Shown here: in pieces, positions 16,278-24,607 of the stretch
How the letters are laid out: the number at the start of each line of letters is the position of its first letter
Position numbering within the stretch: the first letter of the stretch is position 1
NCBI RefSeq assembly: GCF_001029285.1
Contig: NZ_LDZY01000002.1
Span: forward strand, 248,001-312,000
Reading direction: 5' to 3'
DNA length: 64,000 bases
DNA from: Desulfosporosinus acididurans
Lineage (GTDB): Bacteria; Bacillota; Desulfitobacteriia; Desulfitobacteriales; Desulfitobacteriaceae
Position numbers and translations under genes: made by a program
The notes under the pieces: generated by a model
Databases searched by the model: none
Seen by the model: only the letters and a program-made list of their open reading frames with translations
Told to the model about the DNA's origin: nothing

Positions 16278-16349
16278 GAGAATGTTCCCGTGGACAAGGG
16301 CTAGGCGAGATTGCGTCTTCTTCATGACGACATTGTAGGGGGGATCAAC

Positions 16350-17000
16350 TTGACTTTTCAAGCCCAACCAGAACTACCAGAGTGCGAAATCATCGACATT
16401 ATCGTAGATGAAGAGATGGTTGAGCTTGCCAAGGAAGGCGACGCTACAGCACTAGAGTATCTAATCAACAAATATAAGAACTTCGTTCGGGCAAAGGCTC
16501 GTTCCTATTTTCTCATAGGTGCGGATCGCGAAGATATTATTCAAGAAGGAATGATTGGACTCTATAAGGCCATAAGAGACTTTCGCGGCGATAAGCTCTC
16601 ATCGTTCAGGGCATTTGCGGAGTTATGTATAACCCGCCAGATTATTACTGCTATTAAAACAGCTACAAGGCAGAAACACATTCCCCTTAACTCGTATGTC
16701 TCACTCAATAAGCCGATATATGACGAAGATTCTGATCGGACGTTGCTTGATGTTATCTCTGGAACTCGTATTACGGATCCGGAGGAACTGATCATCAGCC
16801 GAGAGGAATTCGATGACATTGAGGAAAAGATGGGTGAGATTCTCAGTTCCTTAGAATGGAAGGTACTGATGTCTTACTTGGAAGGGAAGTCCTACCAGGA
16901 AATTGCTGTTGACTTGAAAAGACATGTGAAATCAATCGATAACGCGTTGCAAAGAGTGAAGAGGAAACTTGAACGTTATCTTGAACGTCGGGATGGGTGA
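16350..17000 (+). CDS. sigH: RNA polymerase sporulation sigma factor H
   Basis: A 216-residue sigma factor initiating early sporulation transcription. The region 2 block (NFVRAKARSYFLIGADREDI) and the region 4 helix (RHVKSIDNALQRVKRKLE) match SigH almost residue for residue as I recall it from Bacillus. The open frame begins at 16311, but TAGGGGGGATC at 16336-16346 points to the TTG at 16350, which also gives a normal N-terminal length. The gene stands alone, upstream of tRNA-Thr. Confidence 0.95.
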   Translation: MTFQAQPELPECEIIDIIVDEEMVELAKEGDATALEYLINKYKNFVRAKARSYFLIGADREDIIQEGMIGLYKAIRDFRGDKLSSFRAFAELCITRQIITAIKTATRQKHIPLNSYVSLNKPIYDEDSDRTLLDVISGTRITDPEELIISREEFDDIEEKMGEILSSLEWKVLMSYLEGKSYQEIAVDLKRHVKSIDNALQRVKRKLERYLERRDG

Positions 17001-17029
17001 TTTTACATAAATTCCTGGAAAGAAAATGC

Positions 17030-17058
17030 TTGCATTTTTTTATAAAAAGTGCTAGAGT
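17030..17058 (+). promoter_or_regulatory. Promoter of tRNA-Thr
   Basis: TTGCAT, 17 bases and TAGAGT, with a TG one base before the -10 (extended -10), lie 38 bases upstream of the tRNA. Confidence 0.55.
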
Positions 17059-17096
17059 ATATGAGTGCCTCTCAACAAGAGACGTACTAACAAAAT

Positions 17097-17172
17097 GCCA
17101 ACGTAGCTCAATTGGTAGAGCAGCTGATTTGTAATCAGCAGGTTGCGGGTTCGAGTCCCATCGTTGGCTCCA
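17097..17172 (+). tRNA. tRNA-Thr (anticodon TGT)
   Basis: A full cloverleaf of 76 bases including an encoded CCA. The acceptor arms GCCAACG and CGTTGGC pair perfectly, the D arm carries TAGCTCA and GGTAGAGC, the anticodon stem GCTGA/TCAGC encloses TTTGTAA, and the T arm carries GGTTCGAGTCC. The anticodon TGT reads ACA and probably all threonine codons by wobble. Confidence 0.97.
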
Positions 17173-17186
17173 TTTATTTTGAAGTT

Positions 17187-17214
17187 AAAAGGCAGCATTG
17201 CTGTCTTTTGTTTT
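17187..17214 (+). terminator. Terminator after tRNA-Thr
   Basis: AAAAGGCAGC pairs with GCTGTCTTTT (one G-U) across a three-base loop, and GTTTTA follows. Confidence 0.75.
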
Positions 17215-17257
17215 ATCCACTAAGGATGCTGAACATGTTGCTTCATCCCGTATTTTC

Positions 17258-17286
17258 TTGACAGGGTAATTATCTTGTGATACAGT
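17258..17286 (+). promoter_or_regulatory. Promoter of rpmG-secE-nusG
   Basis: TTGACA, 17 bases and TACAGT lie 55 bases upstream of rpmG. Confidence 0.75.
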
Positions 17287-17341
17287 ACTTGAGTAATGGA
17301 ATAAATGCAGCGTCCTACTGTTGTCTGGGAGGTGTTCGTGA

Positions 17342-17491
17342 GTGCGTGTGGGCATTATTTTAGCGTGTACGGATTGCAAGCACCGTAACTATGCTACGAT
17401 GAAGAATAAGAAGAATAATCCTGATCGTTTAGAAGTCCAAAAGTATTGTAAGTTCTGCAAAAGCCATACTCTCCATAAAGAAACCAAATAA
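17342..17491 (+). CDS. rpmG: 50S ribosomal protein L33
   Basis: A 49-residue ribosomal protein ([17 protein letters not shown] start) with two zinc-binding CxxC pairs (CTDC and CKFC), the zinc-dependent form of L33. The GTG at 17342 follows GGGAGGTG by seven bases. The gene is immediately upstream of secE and nusG, its common clostridial position. Confidence 0.95.
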   Translation: MRVGIILACTDCKHRNYATMKNKKNNPDRLEVQKYCKFCKSHTLHKETK

Positions 17492-17573
17492 TTTTTTGTG
17501 ACGTTTTAAACTGTACGCCAGGAAGCGTTGTCACAATGTCGAGGACACCGATGTCGTTTAAGGATGTGAAGCG

Positions 17574-17795
17574 ATGGGCGCGTTAAAAAAACCTGCTAAT
17601 ACTCAGAAGCAAGCGGATAAGACGAAAGACTACTTTCGCGGAGTTCTGAGTGAATTAAAAAAAGTTCACTGGCCAAGCCGTAAGCAATTGCTTGCCTATA
17701 CGGGTGTAGTATTTGTTGCGGTGGGGATTGTTTCTGTTCTCATGTGGGCTGTGGACGGCGGTTTAAGTATTGCCTTAACCAAGCTAGTGCCCTAA
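17574..17795 (+). CDS. secE: Preprotein translocase subunit SecE
   Basis: A 73-residue single-span membrane protein, the clamp subunit of the SecYEG channel. The amphipathic YFRGVLSELKKVHWPSRKQL helix before the transmembrane segment (about 46-68) is diagnostic. The short single-TM form is normal for Firmicutes. The ATG at 17574 has AAGGATG upstream. Confidence 0.94.
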   Translation: MGALKKPANTQKQADKTKDYFRGVLSELKKVHWPSRKQLLAYTGVVFVAVGIVSVLMWAVDGGLSIALTKLVP

Positions 17796-17837
17796 ACTGC
17801 GAGTTTCTGCGGCAGTGTCTGAGGAGGTCCCTGAGAA

Positions 17838-18365
17838 ATGGCTAAAGACTGGTTCGTAATTCATACGTACTCGGGTTATGAAAATAAAGTTAAAATGAAT
17901 CTCGAAAAACGCGTAGAATCCATGAATATGGAGGAGAAGATCTTTCGCGTTCTTGTTCCCATGGAAGACGAGGTTGAGTTCAAAAATGGGAAGGAAAAAG
18001 TAACGAAGCGTAAGGTTTATCCGGGATATGTTCTTGTTGAAATGGAAATGACCGATGACTCTTGGTATGTTGTTCGCAACACGCCGGGGGTAACAGGTTT
18101 TGTGGGTACGGGAACTAAACCGATTCCGCTCCTTGAACAAGAGGTTGTTCAGATTCTCCAGCAAATGGGGATGGATGATCTGCGTGCTAAAATTGATTTC
18201 GAGGTTAATCAAACTGTCCAGGTTATAGCTGGGCCGTTTAAAGACTTTGTAGGAGTAGTCCGAGAAATACTCCCCGATAAGGGCAAATTGCGTGTGGAAG
18301 TATCAATGTTTGGAAGAGAAACACCTGTGGAATTAGATTTCGGACAGGTTCAAAAACTCGACTAA
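17838..18365 (+). CDS. nusG: Transcription termination/antitermination protein NusG
   Basis: A 175-residue elongation factor that binds RNA polymerase. The NGN domain occupies about 1-105 (DWFVIHTYSGYENKVK; RKVYPGYVLVEM), and a KOW domain lies at about 122-170 (VIAGPFKDFVGVV). It sits between secE and rplK, the standard arrangement. The start has GAGGTCC upstream. Confidence 0.96.
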   Translation: MAKDWFVIHTYSGYENKVKMNLEKRVESMNMEEKIFRVLVPMEDEVEFKNGKEKVTKRKVYPGYVLVEMEMTDDSWYVVRNTPGVTGFVGTGTKPIPLLEQEVVQILQQMGMDDLRAKIDFEVNQTVQVIAGPFKDFVGVVREILPDKGKLRVEVSMFGRETPVELDFGQVQKLD

Positions 18366-18399
18366 AATAGGGATTATTCTATCAAGGAGGTGTTAAACT

Positions 18400-18828
18400 A
18401 TGGCAAAGAAAGTAATTGGTTTGGTCAAATTAGCAATCACTGCAGGTAAAGCTACACCGGCACCTCCGGTTGGTCCGGCTCTTGGTCAACATGGGGTCAA
18501 TATTATGGCCTTCTGTAAAGAGTACAATGAGCGCACAAAGGATCAAGCTGGGCTTATTATTCCGGTGGAAATTACGGTCTATGAAGATCGCTCCTTTACC
18601 TTTATTACCAAGACTCCGCCTGCTTCTGTCCTGCTTAAAAAGATGACCAATATTAATTCCGGTTCATCTGAACCCAATCGCAAGAAGGTTGCCACGATCC
18701 CGAAATCCAAAGTTCGCGAAATTGCGGATATTAAGATGAAAGATCTGAATGCAGCAAGTATAGAGGCAGCAATGCGGATGGTTGAAGGTACAGCTCGAAG
18801 CATGGGCATTGATGTTGTTGAAGGTTAA
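18400..18828 (+). CDS. rplK: 50S ribosomal protein L11
   Basis: A 142-residue protein of the GTPase-associated centre. [19 protein letters not shown] at about 17-35 is the conserved N-terminal domain loop contacting the factor-binding and thiostrepton region; the C-terminal domain binds 23S rRNA. AAGGAGGTG precedes the ATG. Confidence 0.97.
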   Translation: MAKKVIGLVKLAITAGKATPAPPVGPALGQHGVNIMAFCKEYNERTKDQAGLIIPVEITVYEDRSFTFITKTPPASVLLKKMTNINSGSSEPNRKKVATIPKSKVREIADIKMKDLNAASIEAAMRMVEGTARSMGIDVVEG

Positions 18829-18877
18829 GATGAATTGTGGGAGGGTTTAGCCCGCATAACCACAAGGAGGTAAAAGA

Positions 18878-19570
18878 ATGGCTAAGGTTGGAAAAAGATA
18901 TCAAGAGGCCGTAAAGACCTTTGATCGCACAGGATATTTCGAACCCCTTGAAGCATTAACGCTCGTGAAGGCTAATGCCAAAGCAAAATTCGATGAGACG
19001 ATCGAAGTTGCTTTTAAATTAGGAATTGACACTCGTCATGCAGACCAACAAATTCGCGGTGCTCTTGTGCTCCCTAATGGAACAGGAAAAACTCGTTCTG
19101 TTTTGGTTTTCGCCAAGGGAGACAAAGCGAAAGAGGCAGAAGCTGCTGGCGCAGATTTTGTGGGCGCTGAAGACATGATCGCGAAGATTGATCAAGGATG
19201 GTTCGGATTTGATGTCGTAGTAGCTACTCCGGATATGATGGGAATGGTCGGTAGATTAGGCCGTGTACTTGGACCTAAAGGCTTAATGCCGAACCCTAAG
19301 ACAGGAACCGTTACCCCGGATGTAACTCGTGCCATCAAGGAAATCAAAGCTGGTAAGATTGAATATCGTGCCGAAAAGGCTGGAATTATCCATGCTCCCA
19401 TTGGCAAGGCATCTTTCAGTGCAGAGCAGCTGTTAGAGAACTATCGTACGTTAGGGGAAACCATCGCTAAAGCAAAACCTGCTGCTGCTAAAGGTCAATA
19501 TATCCGCAGCATAACGGTTAGTTCGACTATGGGCCCTGGCGTAAGAATCAATCCGGTTAAGGCTCTCTAA
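18878..19570 (+). CDS. rplA: 50S ribosomal protein L1
   Basis: A 230-residue protein of the L1 stalk that also represses its own operon in many bacteria. It includes the conserved [20 protein letters not shown] and [15 protein letters not shown] blocks. It follows rplK in the same transcript (49-base gap, ACAAGGAGG before the ATG). A new promoter lies just after it for rplJ. Confidence 0.97.
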   Translation: MAKVGKRYQEAVKTFDRTGYFEPLEALTLVKANAKAKFDETIEVAFKLGIDTRHADQQIRGALVLPNGTGKTRSVLVFAKGDKAKEAEAAGADFVGAEDMIAKIDQGWFGFDVVVATPDMMGMVGRLGRVLGPKGLMPNPKTGTVTPDVTRAIKEIKAGKIEYRAEKAGIIHAPIGKASFSAEQLLENYRTLGETIAKAKPAAAKGQYIRSITVSSTMGPGVRINPVKAL

Positions 19571-19577
19571 AGTTCTC

Positions 19578-19606
19578 TTGACAGTATTCTACAATGAGGG
19601 TACACT
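19578..19606 (+). promoter_or_regulatory. Promoter of rplJ-rplL
   Basis: TTGACA, 17 bases and TACACT begin eight bases after the rplA stop codon. Confidence 0.8.
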
Positions 19607-19611
19607 TATCA

Positions 19612-19730
19612 GGAATTAAATATCCGCTGTAGATAGCAGGTGCCGTTAGGCTTAATTTCCTGCCGAGGTTGGAAAACGTGCCGAAAGATATACTTGGCAT
19701 TCTTAACCTCTGCAGCTGCGGAGGTTTTTT
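19612..19730 (+). promoter_or_regulatory. L10 leader (autoregulatory) of rplJL
   Basis: The 120-base leader has the layout of Firmicutes L10 leaders: a long irregular paired region that includes GTGCCGTTAGGCTTAATTTCC and GAAAACGTGCCGAAAG, then an intrinsic terminator AACCTC-TGCAGCTGCG-GAGGTT plus T6 at 19705-19730. In B. subtilis the L10(L12)4 complex binds this leader and causes early termination, balancing L10/L12 supply. Confidence 0.8.
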
Positions 19731-19763
19731 GCTGAGTTGCCCTATAGGAAGGAGGTACACAGA

Positions 19764-20291
19764 ATGCCTAATATCGAGGAAAAAAGCCAGGTTGTCTCAG
19801 AGATTAAAGAGAAGTTTCAACAATCTTCAGGGGTTGTTTTAGCTGATTACCGCGGGCTAACAGTAGCTCAGGTGACCCAATTACGGGCACAGCTTCGTCA
19901 AGCTGGCGTGGAGTATAAGGTGTTGAAAAACACCCTTGTACGACGAGCGGCTCAAGAAGTAGGTGTCGAAGGGCTTGAGTCCTATTTAGAAGGACCAACA
20001 GCGCTTGCTTTCAGCAATGATCCTGTTGCACCTGCTAAAATCTTATTGGACTTTGCCAAAGCAAATAAGCTTAAGAGCTTTGCCATTAAAGCTGGAGTTT
20101 TAGAGGGCAAAGTTATCGGACCTGACGGCGTTAAAAATCTTGCCGATCTTCCGTCGCGGGAAGTACTGCTGGCCATGGTTCTGCGCGGTATGCAAGCGCC
20201 TTTGGCAGGTATGGCCAATGTTCTTCAAGGGCCTATTCGCAAAATGGGTTACGCTCTCGAAGAAGTGCGTAAGCTTAAAGAAGCTCAATAA
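19764..20291 (+). CDS. rplJ: 50S ribosomal protein L10
   Basis: A 175-residue stalk base protein that anchors L7/L12 dimers. It contains VVLADYRGLTVAQVTQLR and KNTLVRRA at the rRNA-binding end, and its C-terminal helix binds L12. The ATG at 19764 has GGAAGGAGG upstream; the longer frame from 19737 is rejected because that site lies inside it. Confidence 0.96.
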   Translation: MPNIEEKSQVVSEIKEKFQQSSGVVLADYRGLTVAQVTQLRAQLRQAGVEYKVLKNTLVRRAAQEVGVEGLESYLEGPTALAFSNDPVAPAKILLDFAKANKLKSFAIKAGVLEGKVIGPDGVKNLADLPSREVLLAMVLRGMQAPLAGMANVLQGPIRKMGYALEEVRKLKEAQ

Positions 20292-20342
20292 TATTAATGA
20301 CAGAAACATAAAATGTTTCATAGTTTAAGGAGGAAATAAAAC

Positions 20343-20723
20343 ATGTCTAAAGTTAATGAAATTCTCGAAGCAGTTAAAGGTTTAACTGTCCTCGAACTCT
20401 CTGAACTCGTTAAAGCTTTTGAAACCGAATTCGGTGTCAGTGCTGCAGCTCCTGTAGCTGTAGCAGCTGTTGGCGGAGCGGCAGCACCTGCAGGTGAAGC
20501 AGCTGAAGAAAAAACTGAATTTGATGTTATCCTCACCAACTGCGGTGCATCAAAGATCAATGTTATTAAAGTTGTTCGCGAAGTAACTGGTTTGGGCTTA
20601 AAAGAAGCTAAAGATCTCGTAGATAATGCTCCGAAACCTATTAAAGAAAAGGTCGCTAAAGACGAAGCTGAAGCTGTAAAAACTAAATTAACTGAAGCTG
20701 GCGCAACTGTCGAAGTTAAATAG
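20343..20723 (+). CDS. rplL: 50S ribosomal protein L7/L12
   Basis: A 126-residue stalk protein that recruits translation factors. The N-terminal dimerisation domain (about 1-33) leads into a flexible Ala/Gly/Pro hinge ([16 protein letters not shown]) and the C-terminal factor-binding domain ([20 protein letters not shown]). It ends before a strong terminator. Confidence 0.97.
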   Translation: MSKVNEILEAVKGLTVLELSELVKAFETEFGVSAAAPVAVAAVGGAAAPAGEAAEEKTEFDVILTNCGASKINVIKVVREVTGLGLKEAKDLVDNAPKPIKEKVAKDEAEAVKTKLTEAGATVEVK

Positions 20724-20738
20724 TTTAGAGAATATAAG

Positions 20739-20770
20739 AAGGTGCTCTCTAAGTAGAGAGTGCCTTCTTT
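20739..20770 (+). terminator. Terminator after rplL
   Basis: GAAGGTGCTCTCT pairs with AGAGAGTGCCTTC (two G-U pairs) across an AAGT loop, followed by TTT. It closes the rplJL unit before the rpoBC promoter. Confidence 0.75.
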
Positions 20771-20863
20771 AATTACAGGCAGGCTATCTTTCCTGGCGCA
20801 AATACATTTATCCTACTTAGGGAACCGAAAATGTCCATGTATGTTTATGTTATCAGACCTCCG

Positions 20864-20878
20864 TGCCGCAAAGCGGCA
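20864..20878 (+). other. GC-rich hairpin upstream of the rpoB promoter
   Basis: TGCCGC and GCGGCA form a perfect 6-bp stem with an AAA loop. The 20771-20948 stretch otherwise holds nothing I can identify as a gene. Confidence 0.35.
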
Positions 20879-20948
20879 ATCCTTTACTGCCAACGCCATT
20901 ATTAGTGTCATATCTTCATTATTTATTCTTCTAACTCTGAAGATTTTC

Positions 20949-20977
20949 TTGACACTGTACGATGAATTTGGTATAAT
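20949..20977 (+). promoter_or_regulatory. Sigma-A promoter of rpoBC
   Basis: TTGACA, 17 bases and TATAAT form a full-consensus promoter leaving a leader of about 220 bases before rpoB. Confidence 0.85.
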
Positions 20978-21111
20978 TTATAACTGTTACTATACATAGG
21001 TGAAGGTATTTGCTCGATTCTTCCATGCTATGGCAATTACTAGAAAGCATTGGATAATAAGGAGATAGTAGTTTGGAATTGTCACGATGATGCGGAATAC
21101 CATAGATAGTT

Positions 21112-21144
21112 AAGCGAGGTTTTATTTAAAGGCCTTGCTTTTGG
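21112..21144 (+). promoter_or_regulatory. Attenuator-like hairpin in the rpoB leader
   Basis: AAGCGAGG pairs with CCTTGCTT (one G-U), with TTGG after it, about 60 bases upstream of rpoB. The T-run is short, so it may be a weak attenuator or a processing stem. Confidence 0.4.
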
Positions 21145-21205
21145 CTGTTTATGTCAATATATTATACCTCAATGAGAGAAATGCGCACTGAGGGGTGAAG
21201 CGTTA

Positions 21206-24200
21206 ATGTTCTATCCTGTTAAGGTCGGGGTACGGGAGCGCTGGAGTTATTCCAGAATCCGGGAAGTCCTTGACATGCCAAATCTAATTGAAATCCAGCA
21301 GAACTCCTATCGTTGGTTTCTTGATGAAGGATTGCGCGATATGTTTCGCGATATTTCTCCGATTCAAGACTTCACGGGCAATCTAGTTTTGGAATTTATT
21401 GATTACAGCTTAGGAGAACCCAAGTACCAGGTTGAGGAGTGTAAAGAGCGAGATGTAACTTTTGCGGCTCCTCTACGGGTAAAAGTACGCCTTATTAACA
21501 AAGAAACCGGGGAAGTTAAGGAACAGGAAGTCTTCATGGGTGATTTCCCGCTAATGACAGACAAAGGCACCTTTATTATTAATGGTGCTGAGCGTGTTAT
21601 TGTTAGTCAGCTTGTTCGTTCACCTGGTGTTTACTATGCGGAACAAATTGATCCGAGTGGTAAGAAACTTTATGGGGCTACAGTGATTCCAAACCGTGGA
21701 GCGTGGTTGGAATTCGAATCGGATATTAATGATAATATTTTTGTAAGAGTTGATCGTACACGTAAGCTTCCGGGCACGGTACTCATCCGGGCCTTGGGAT
21801 ATTCCAGCAATGGACAAATTCTGGAATTGTTCAATGATAACGAATACATTCGTGCTACCCTGGAAAGAGACAATTCGGAATCTACCGAAGAAGCTCTCGT
21901 TGAAATCTATAAACGATTACGGCCAGGAGAACCTCCAACTGTCGACAGTGCCCGCTCGCTGTTAGAAGCCTTATTTTTTGATGCTAAGCGTTACGATCTG
22001 GCAAAGGTTGGCCGCTACAAGCTTAATAAGAAGTTAGGTTTAGACATTCCCATGGAGGTTCGTCATCTGACCCGCGGGGATATCGTGGCGAGTATACAAC
22101 GAATGTTAGACCTGATGGAAGGCGGAGGATTTAAGGATGACATTGACCACTTAGGAAATCGCCGCTTGCGTTCAGTAGGAGAATTGCTCCAAAATCAATT
22201 TCGTATTGGTTTATCGCGAATGGAACGTGTTGTCCGTGAACGAATGACTATTCAGGACGTCGAAGTCATAACTCCACAAGTTTTAATAAATATCCGTCCT
22301 GTTGTGGCGGCTATTAAGGAATTCTTCGGCAGCAGCCAATTGTCGCAGTTCATGGATCAAACGAATCCCTTAGCCGAGCTAACTCATAAAAGGCGTTTAA
22401 GTGCTTTGGGACCAGGTGGCTTGAGTCGTGAACGGGCCGGTTTTGAAGTTCGTGACGTTCATCACTCCCATTATGGGCGGATGTGTCCTGTAGAAACCCC
22501 TGAAGGTCCAAACATTGGCTTGATCGGTTCCTTAAGTACCTTTGCCCGTATTAATCCTTACGGTTTTATCGAGGCTCCATATCGTAAGGTGGATAAAGAA
22601 AACGGCAGAGTTCTTGATGAGATTCACTATTTAACGGCAGATGAGGAAGAAAAGTACGTTGTCGCTCAGGCTAATGCGCCTCTTGATGAAAGCGGCAATT
22701 TCCTCTTAGATAAAATTGACGGGCGGCACGGCCCCGATTTCGTGCATGTTTCACCGAGCCAAGTGGACTACATGGATGTATCTCCGAAGCAAATGGTTTC
22801 AATTGCTACCGCTTTGATTCCATTTTTGGAGCATGATGATGCTAACCGGGCACTAATGGGCTCAAACATGCAGCGTCAAGCTGTTCCCCTCTTGCGCACA
22901 GACTCTCCTTATGTGGGAACTGGGATGGAATATAAGACTGCTAAAGATTCAGGGGTTTGTGCGATCACCAAACAAGCTGGGGTTGTCGAACGGGCAACAG
23001 CGGATGAGATCGTAGTCCTTCATGACGATGGCACTACGGAACGGCATAAACTGCTTAAGTACTTGCGCTCGAACCAAGGAACATGTATTAACCAGAGACC
23101 GATCGTCAAGAAGGGCGAGAAAGTCGAGGCGAGTCAGATCATTGCTGACGGACCCTCCACCGACTATGGTGAACTTGCTTTGGGACGAAATGTCTTAGTG
23201 GCCTTCATGACTTGGGAAGGGTATAACTATGAGGACGCCATTCTGATTAACGAAAAGCTTGTCCGAGAAGATTATTATACGTCAATTCATATTGAAGAAT
23301 ATGAATCCGACGCGCGTGATACGAAGCTAGGGCCTGAAGAAATTACTCGAGATATCCCTAACGTCGGAGAAGATGTTCTGAAGGATCTCGATGAACGTGG
23401 AATCATTCGCATTGGTGCGGAGGTTCGTCCTGGAGACATTTTAGTCGGTAAAGTTACTCCCAAGGGAGAAACGGAACTGACAGCTGAAGAACGCTTGCTG
23501 CGTGCTATTTTCGGCGAAAAGGCCCGCGAGGTCCGGGATACTTCTTTACGGGTTCCTCACGGTGAGGCCGGAAAAATTGTTGATGTCAAGGTCTTTACCC
23601 GCGAAAACGGAGATGAATTGTCACCGGGCGTTAACCAGCTGGTACGTGTCTATATTGCTCAGAAACGTAAAATCTCTGTTGGTGATAAGGTAGCAGGCCG
23701 GCATGGAAACAAAGGGGTTATTTCCCGGATTATGCGTCAGGAGGATATGCCCTTCATGCCGGATGGCACTCCGATCGAGGTTGTATTGAATCCTCTGGGC
23801 GTTCCTTCGCGGATGAATATCGGTCAGGTTTTGGAAACCCACTTAGGCTGGGCGGCCAAAGCTCTGGGTATTCGCATTGCTACTCCGGTTTTTGATGGTG
23901 CGCGGGAAGAAGATATTTTTGAAACCTTGGAGAAGGCCGGGCTTCCCAAAGACGGCAAGACGATGTTGTACGACGGACGTACGGGAGTACCTTTTGACAG
24001 TAAGATTACTGTAGGCTATATGTATGTACTGAAGCTGCACCATTTGGTTGATGATAAAATCCATGCCCGTTCGACTGGTCCGTATTCCCTGGTAACCCAA
24101 CAACCCTTGGGAGGGAAAGCGCAATTCGGCGGACAGCGTTTTGGAGAAATGGAGGTTTGGGCTCTGGAAGCTTATGGAGCATCATATACTCTCCAAGAAA

Positions 24201-24580
24201 TCCTAACCGTTAAATCTGATGATGTTGTCGGCCGCGTTAAGACCTACGAAGCTATTGTTAAAGGGGAAAATATCCCCGAACCGGGAATTCCTGAGTCCTT
24301 TAAAGTATTGATTAAAGAAATGCAGAGTTTGGGATTGGATGTTCGAGTGCTCTCCTCAGATGATCAGGAAATTGAGATTCATGATACGGATGAGGATATC
24401 GCGGAAACTGCTAAAGAACTTGGTATCGATCTGCATGAGGAACTTCCTGCTCCAGGCCCTCGTCTCGTAGAAACTGAAGATGAGGATGAAGAAGAAACCG
24501 TGGATGAAGAGGACCCTCTTGAAGATTTGAATGAAGAAGTCCTTGAAGAAGAGGAAATAGACTTTGACGATCTCAAATAG
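21206..24580 (+). CDS. rpoB: DNA-directed RNA polymerase subunit beta
   Basis: An 1124-residue catalytic subunit. The rifampicin region reads [18 protein letters not shown] and then [13 protein letters not shown], with the sensitive-type Asp, His and Ser residues at the positions usually mutated in resistance. [13 protein letters not shown] is the lysine/histidine active-site motif, and the C-terminal block [20 protein letters not shown] contacts beta prime. The last ~40 residues are almost wholly acidic (Glu/Asp), a longer acidic tail than I recall in Bacillus. The ATG is preceded by GAGGGGTG. Confidence 0.97.
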   Translation: MFYPVKVGVRERWSYSRIREVLDMPNLIEIQQNSYRWFLDEGLRDMFRDISPIQDFTGNLVLEFIDYSLGEPKYQVEECKERDVTFAAPLRVKVRLINKETGEVKEQEVFMGDFPLMTDKGTFIINGAERVIVSQLVRSPGVYYAEQIDPSGKKLYGATVIPNRGAWLEFESDINDNIFVRVDRTRKLPGTVLIRALGYSSNGQILELFNDNEYIRATLERDNSESTEEALVEIYKRLRPGEPPTVDSARSLLEALFFDAKRYDLAKVGRYKLNKKLGLDIPMEVRHLTRGDIVASIQRMLDLMEGGGFKDDIDHLGNRRLRSVGELLQNQFRIGLSRMERVVRERMTIQDVEVITPQVLINIRPVVAAIKEFFGSSQLSQFMDQTNPLAELTHKRRLSALGPGGLSRERAGFEVRDVHHSHYGRMCPVETPEGPNIGLIGSLSTFARINPYGFIEAPYRKVDKENGRVLDEIHYLTADEEEKYVVAQANAPLDESGNFLLDKIDGRHGPDFVHVSPSQVDYMDVSPKQMVSIATALIPFLEHDDANRALMGSNMQRQAVPLLRTDSPYVGTGMEYKTAKDSGVCAITKQAGVVERATADEIVVLHDDGTTERHKLLKYLRSNQGTCINQRPIVKKGEKVEASQIIADGPSTDYGELALGRNVLVAFMTWEGYNYEDAILINEKLVREDYYTSIHIEEYESDARDTKLGPEEITRDIPNVGEDVLKDLDERGIIRIGAEVRPGDILVGKVTPKGETELTAEERLLRAIFGEKAREVRDTSLRVPHGEAGKIVDVKVFTRENGDELSPGVNQLVRVYIAQKRKISVGDKVAGRHGNKGVISRIMRQEDMPFMPDGTPIEVVLNPLGVPSRMNIGQVLETHLGWAAKALGIRIATPVFDGAREEDIFETLEKAGLPKDGKTMLYDGRTGVPFDSKITVGYMYVLKLHHLVDDKIHARSTGPYSLVTQQPLGGKAQFGGQRFGEMEVWALEAYGASYTLQEILTVKSDDVVGRVKTYEAIVKGENIPEPGIPESFKVLIKEMQSLGLDVRVLSSDDQEIEIHDTDEDIAETAKELGIDLHEELPAPGPRLVETEDEDEEETVDEEDPLEDLNEEVLEEEEIDFDDLK

Positions 24581-24607
24581 TCCCCCGGAGGAAAGGAGCG
24601 ATAAGGA

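Noticed and set aside
16122-16304. 60-codon plus-strand frame between rlmB and sigH
   Set aside because: No convincing ribosome-binding site, and it overlaps the sigH promoter.
20760-20999. 79-codon plus-strand frame before rpoB
   Set aside because: It starts in the rplL terminator and runs across the rpoB promoter; no homology is visible.
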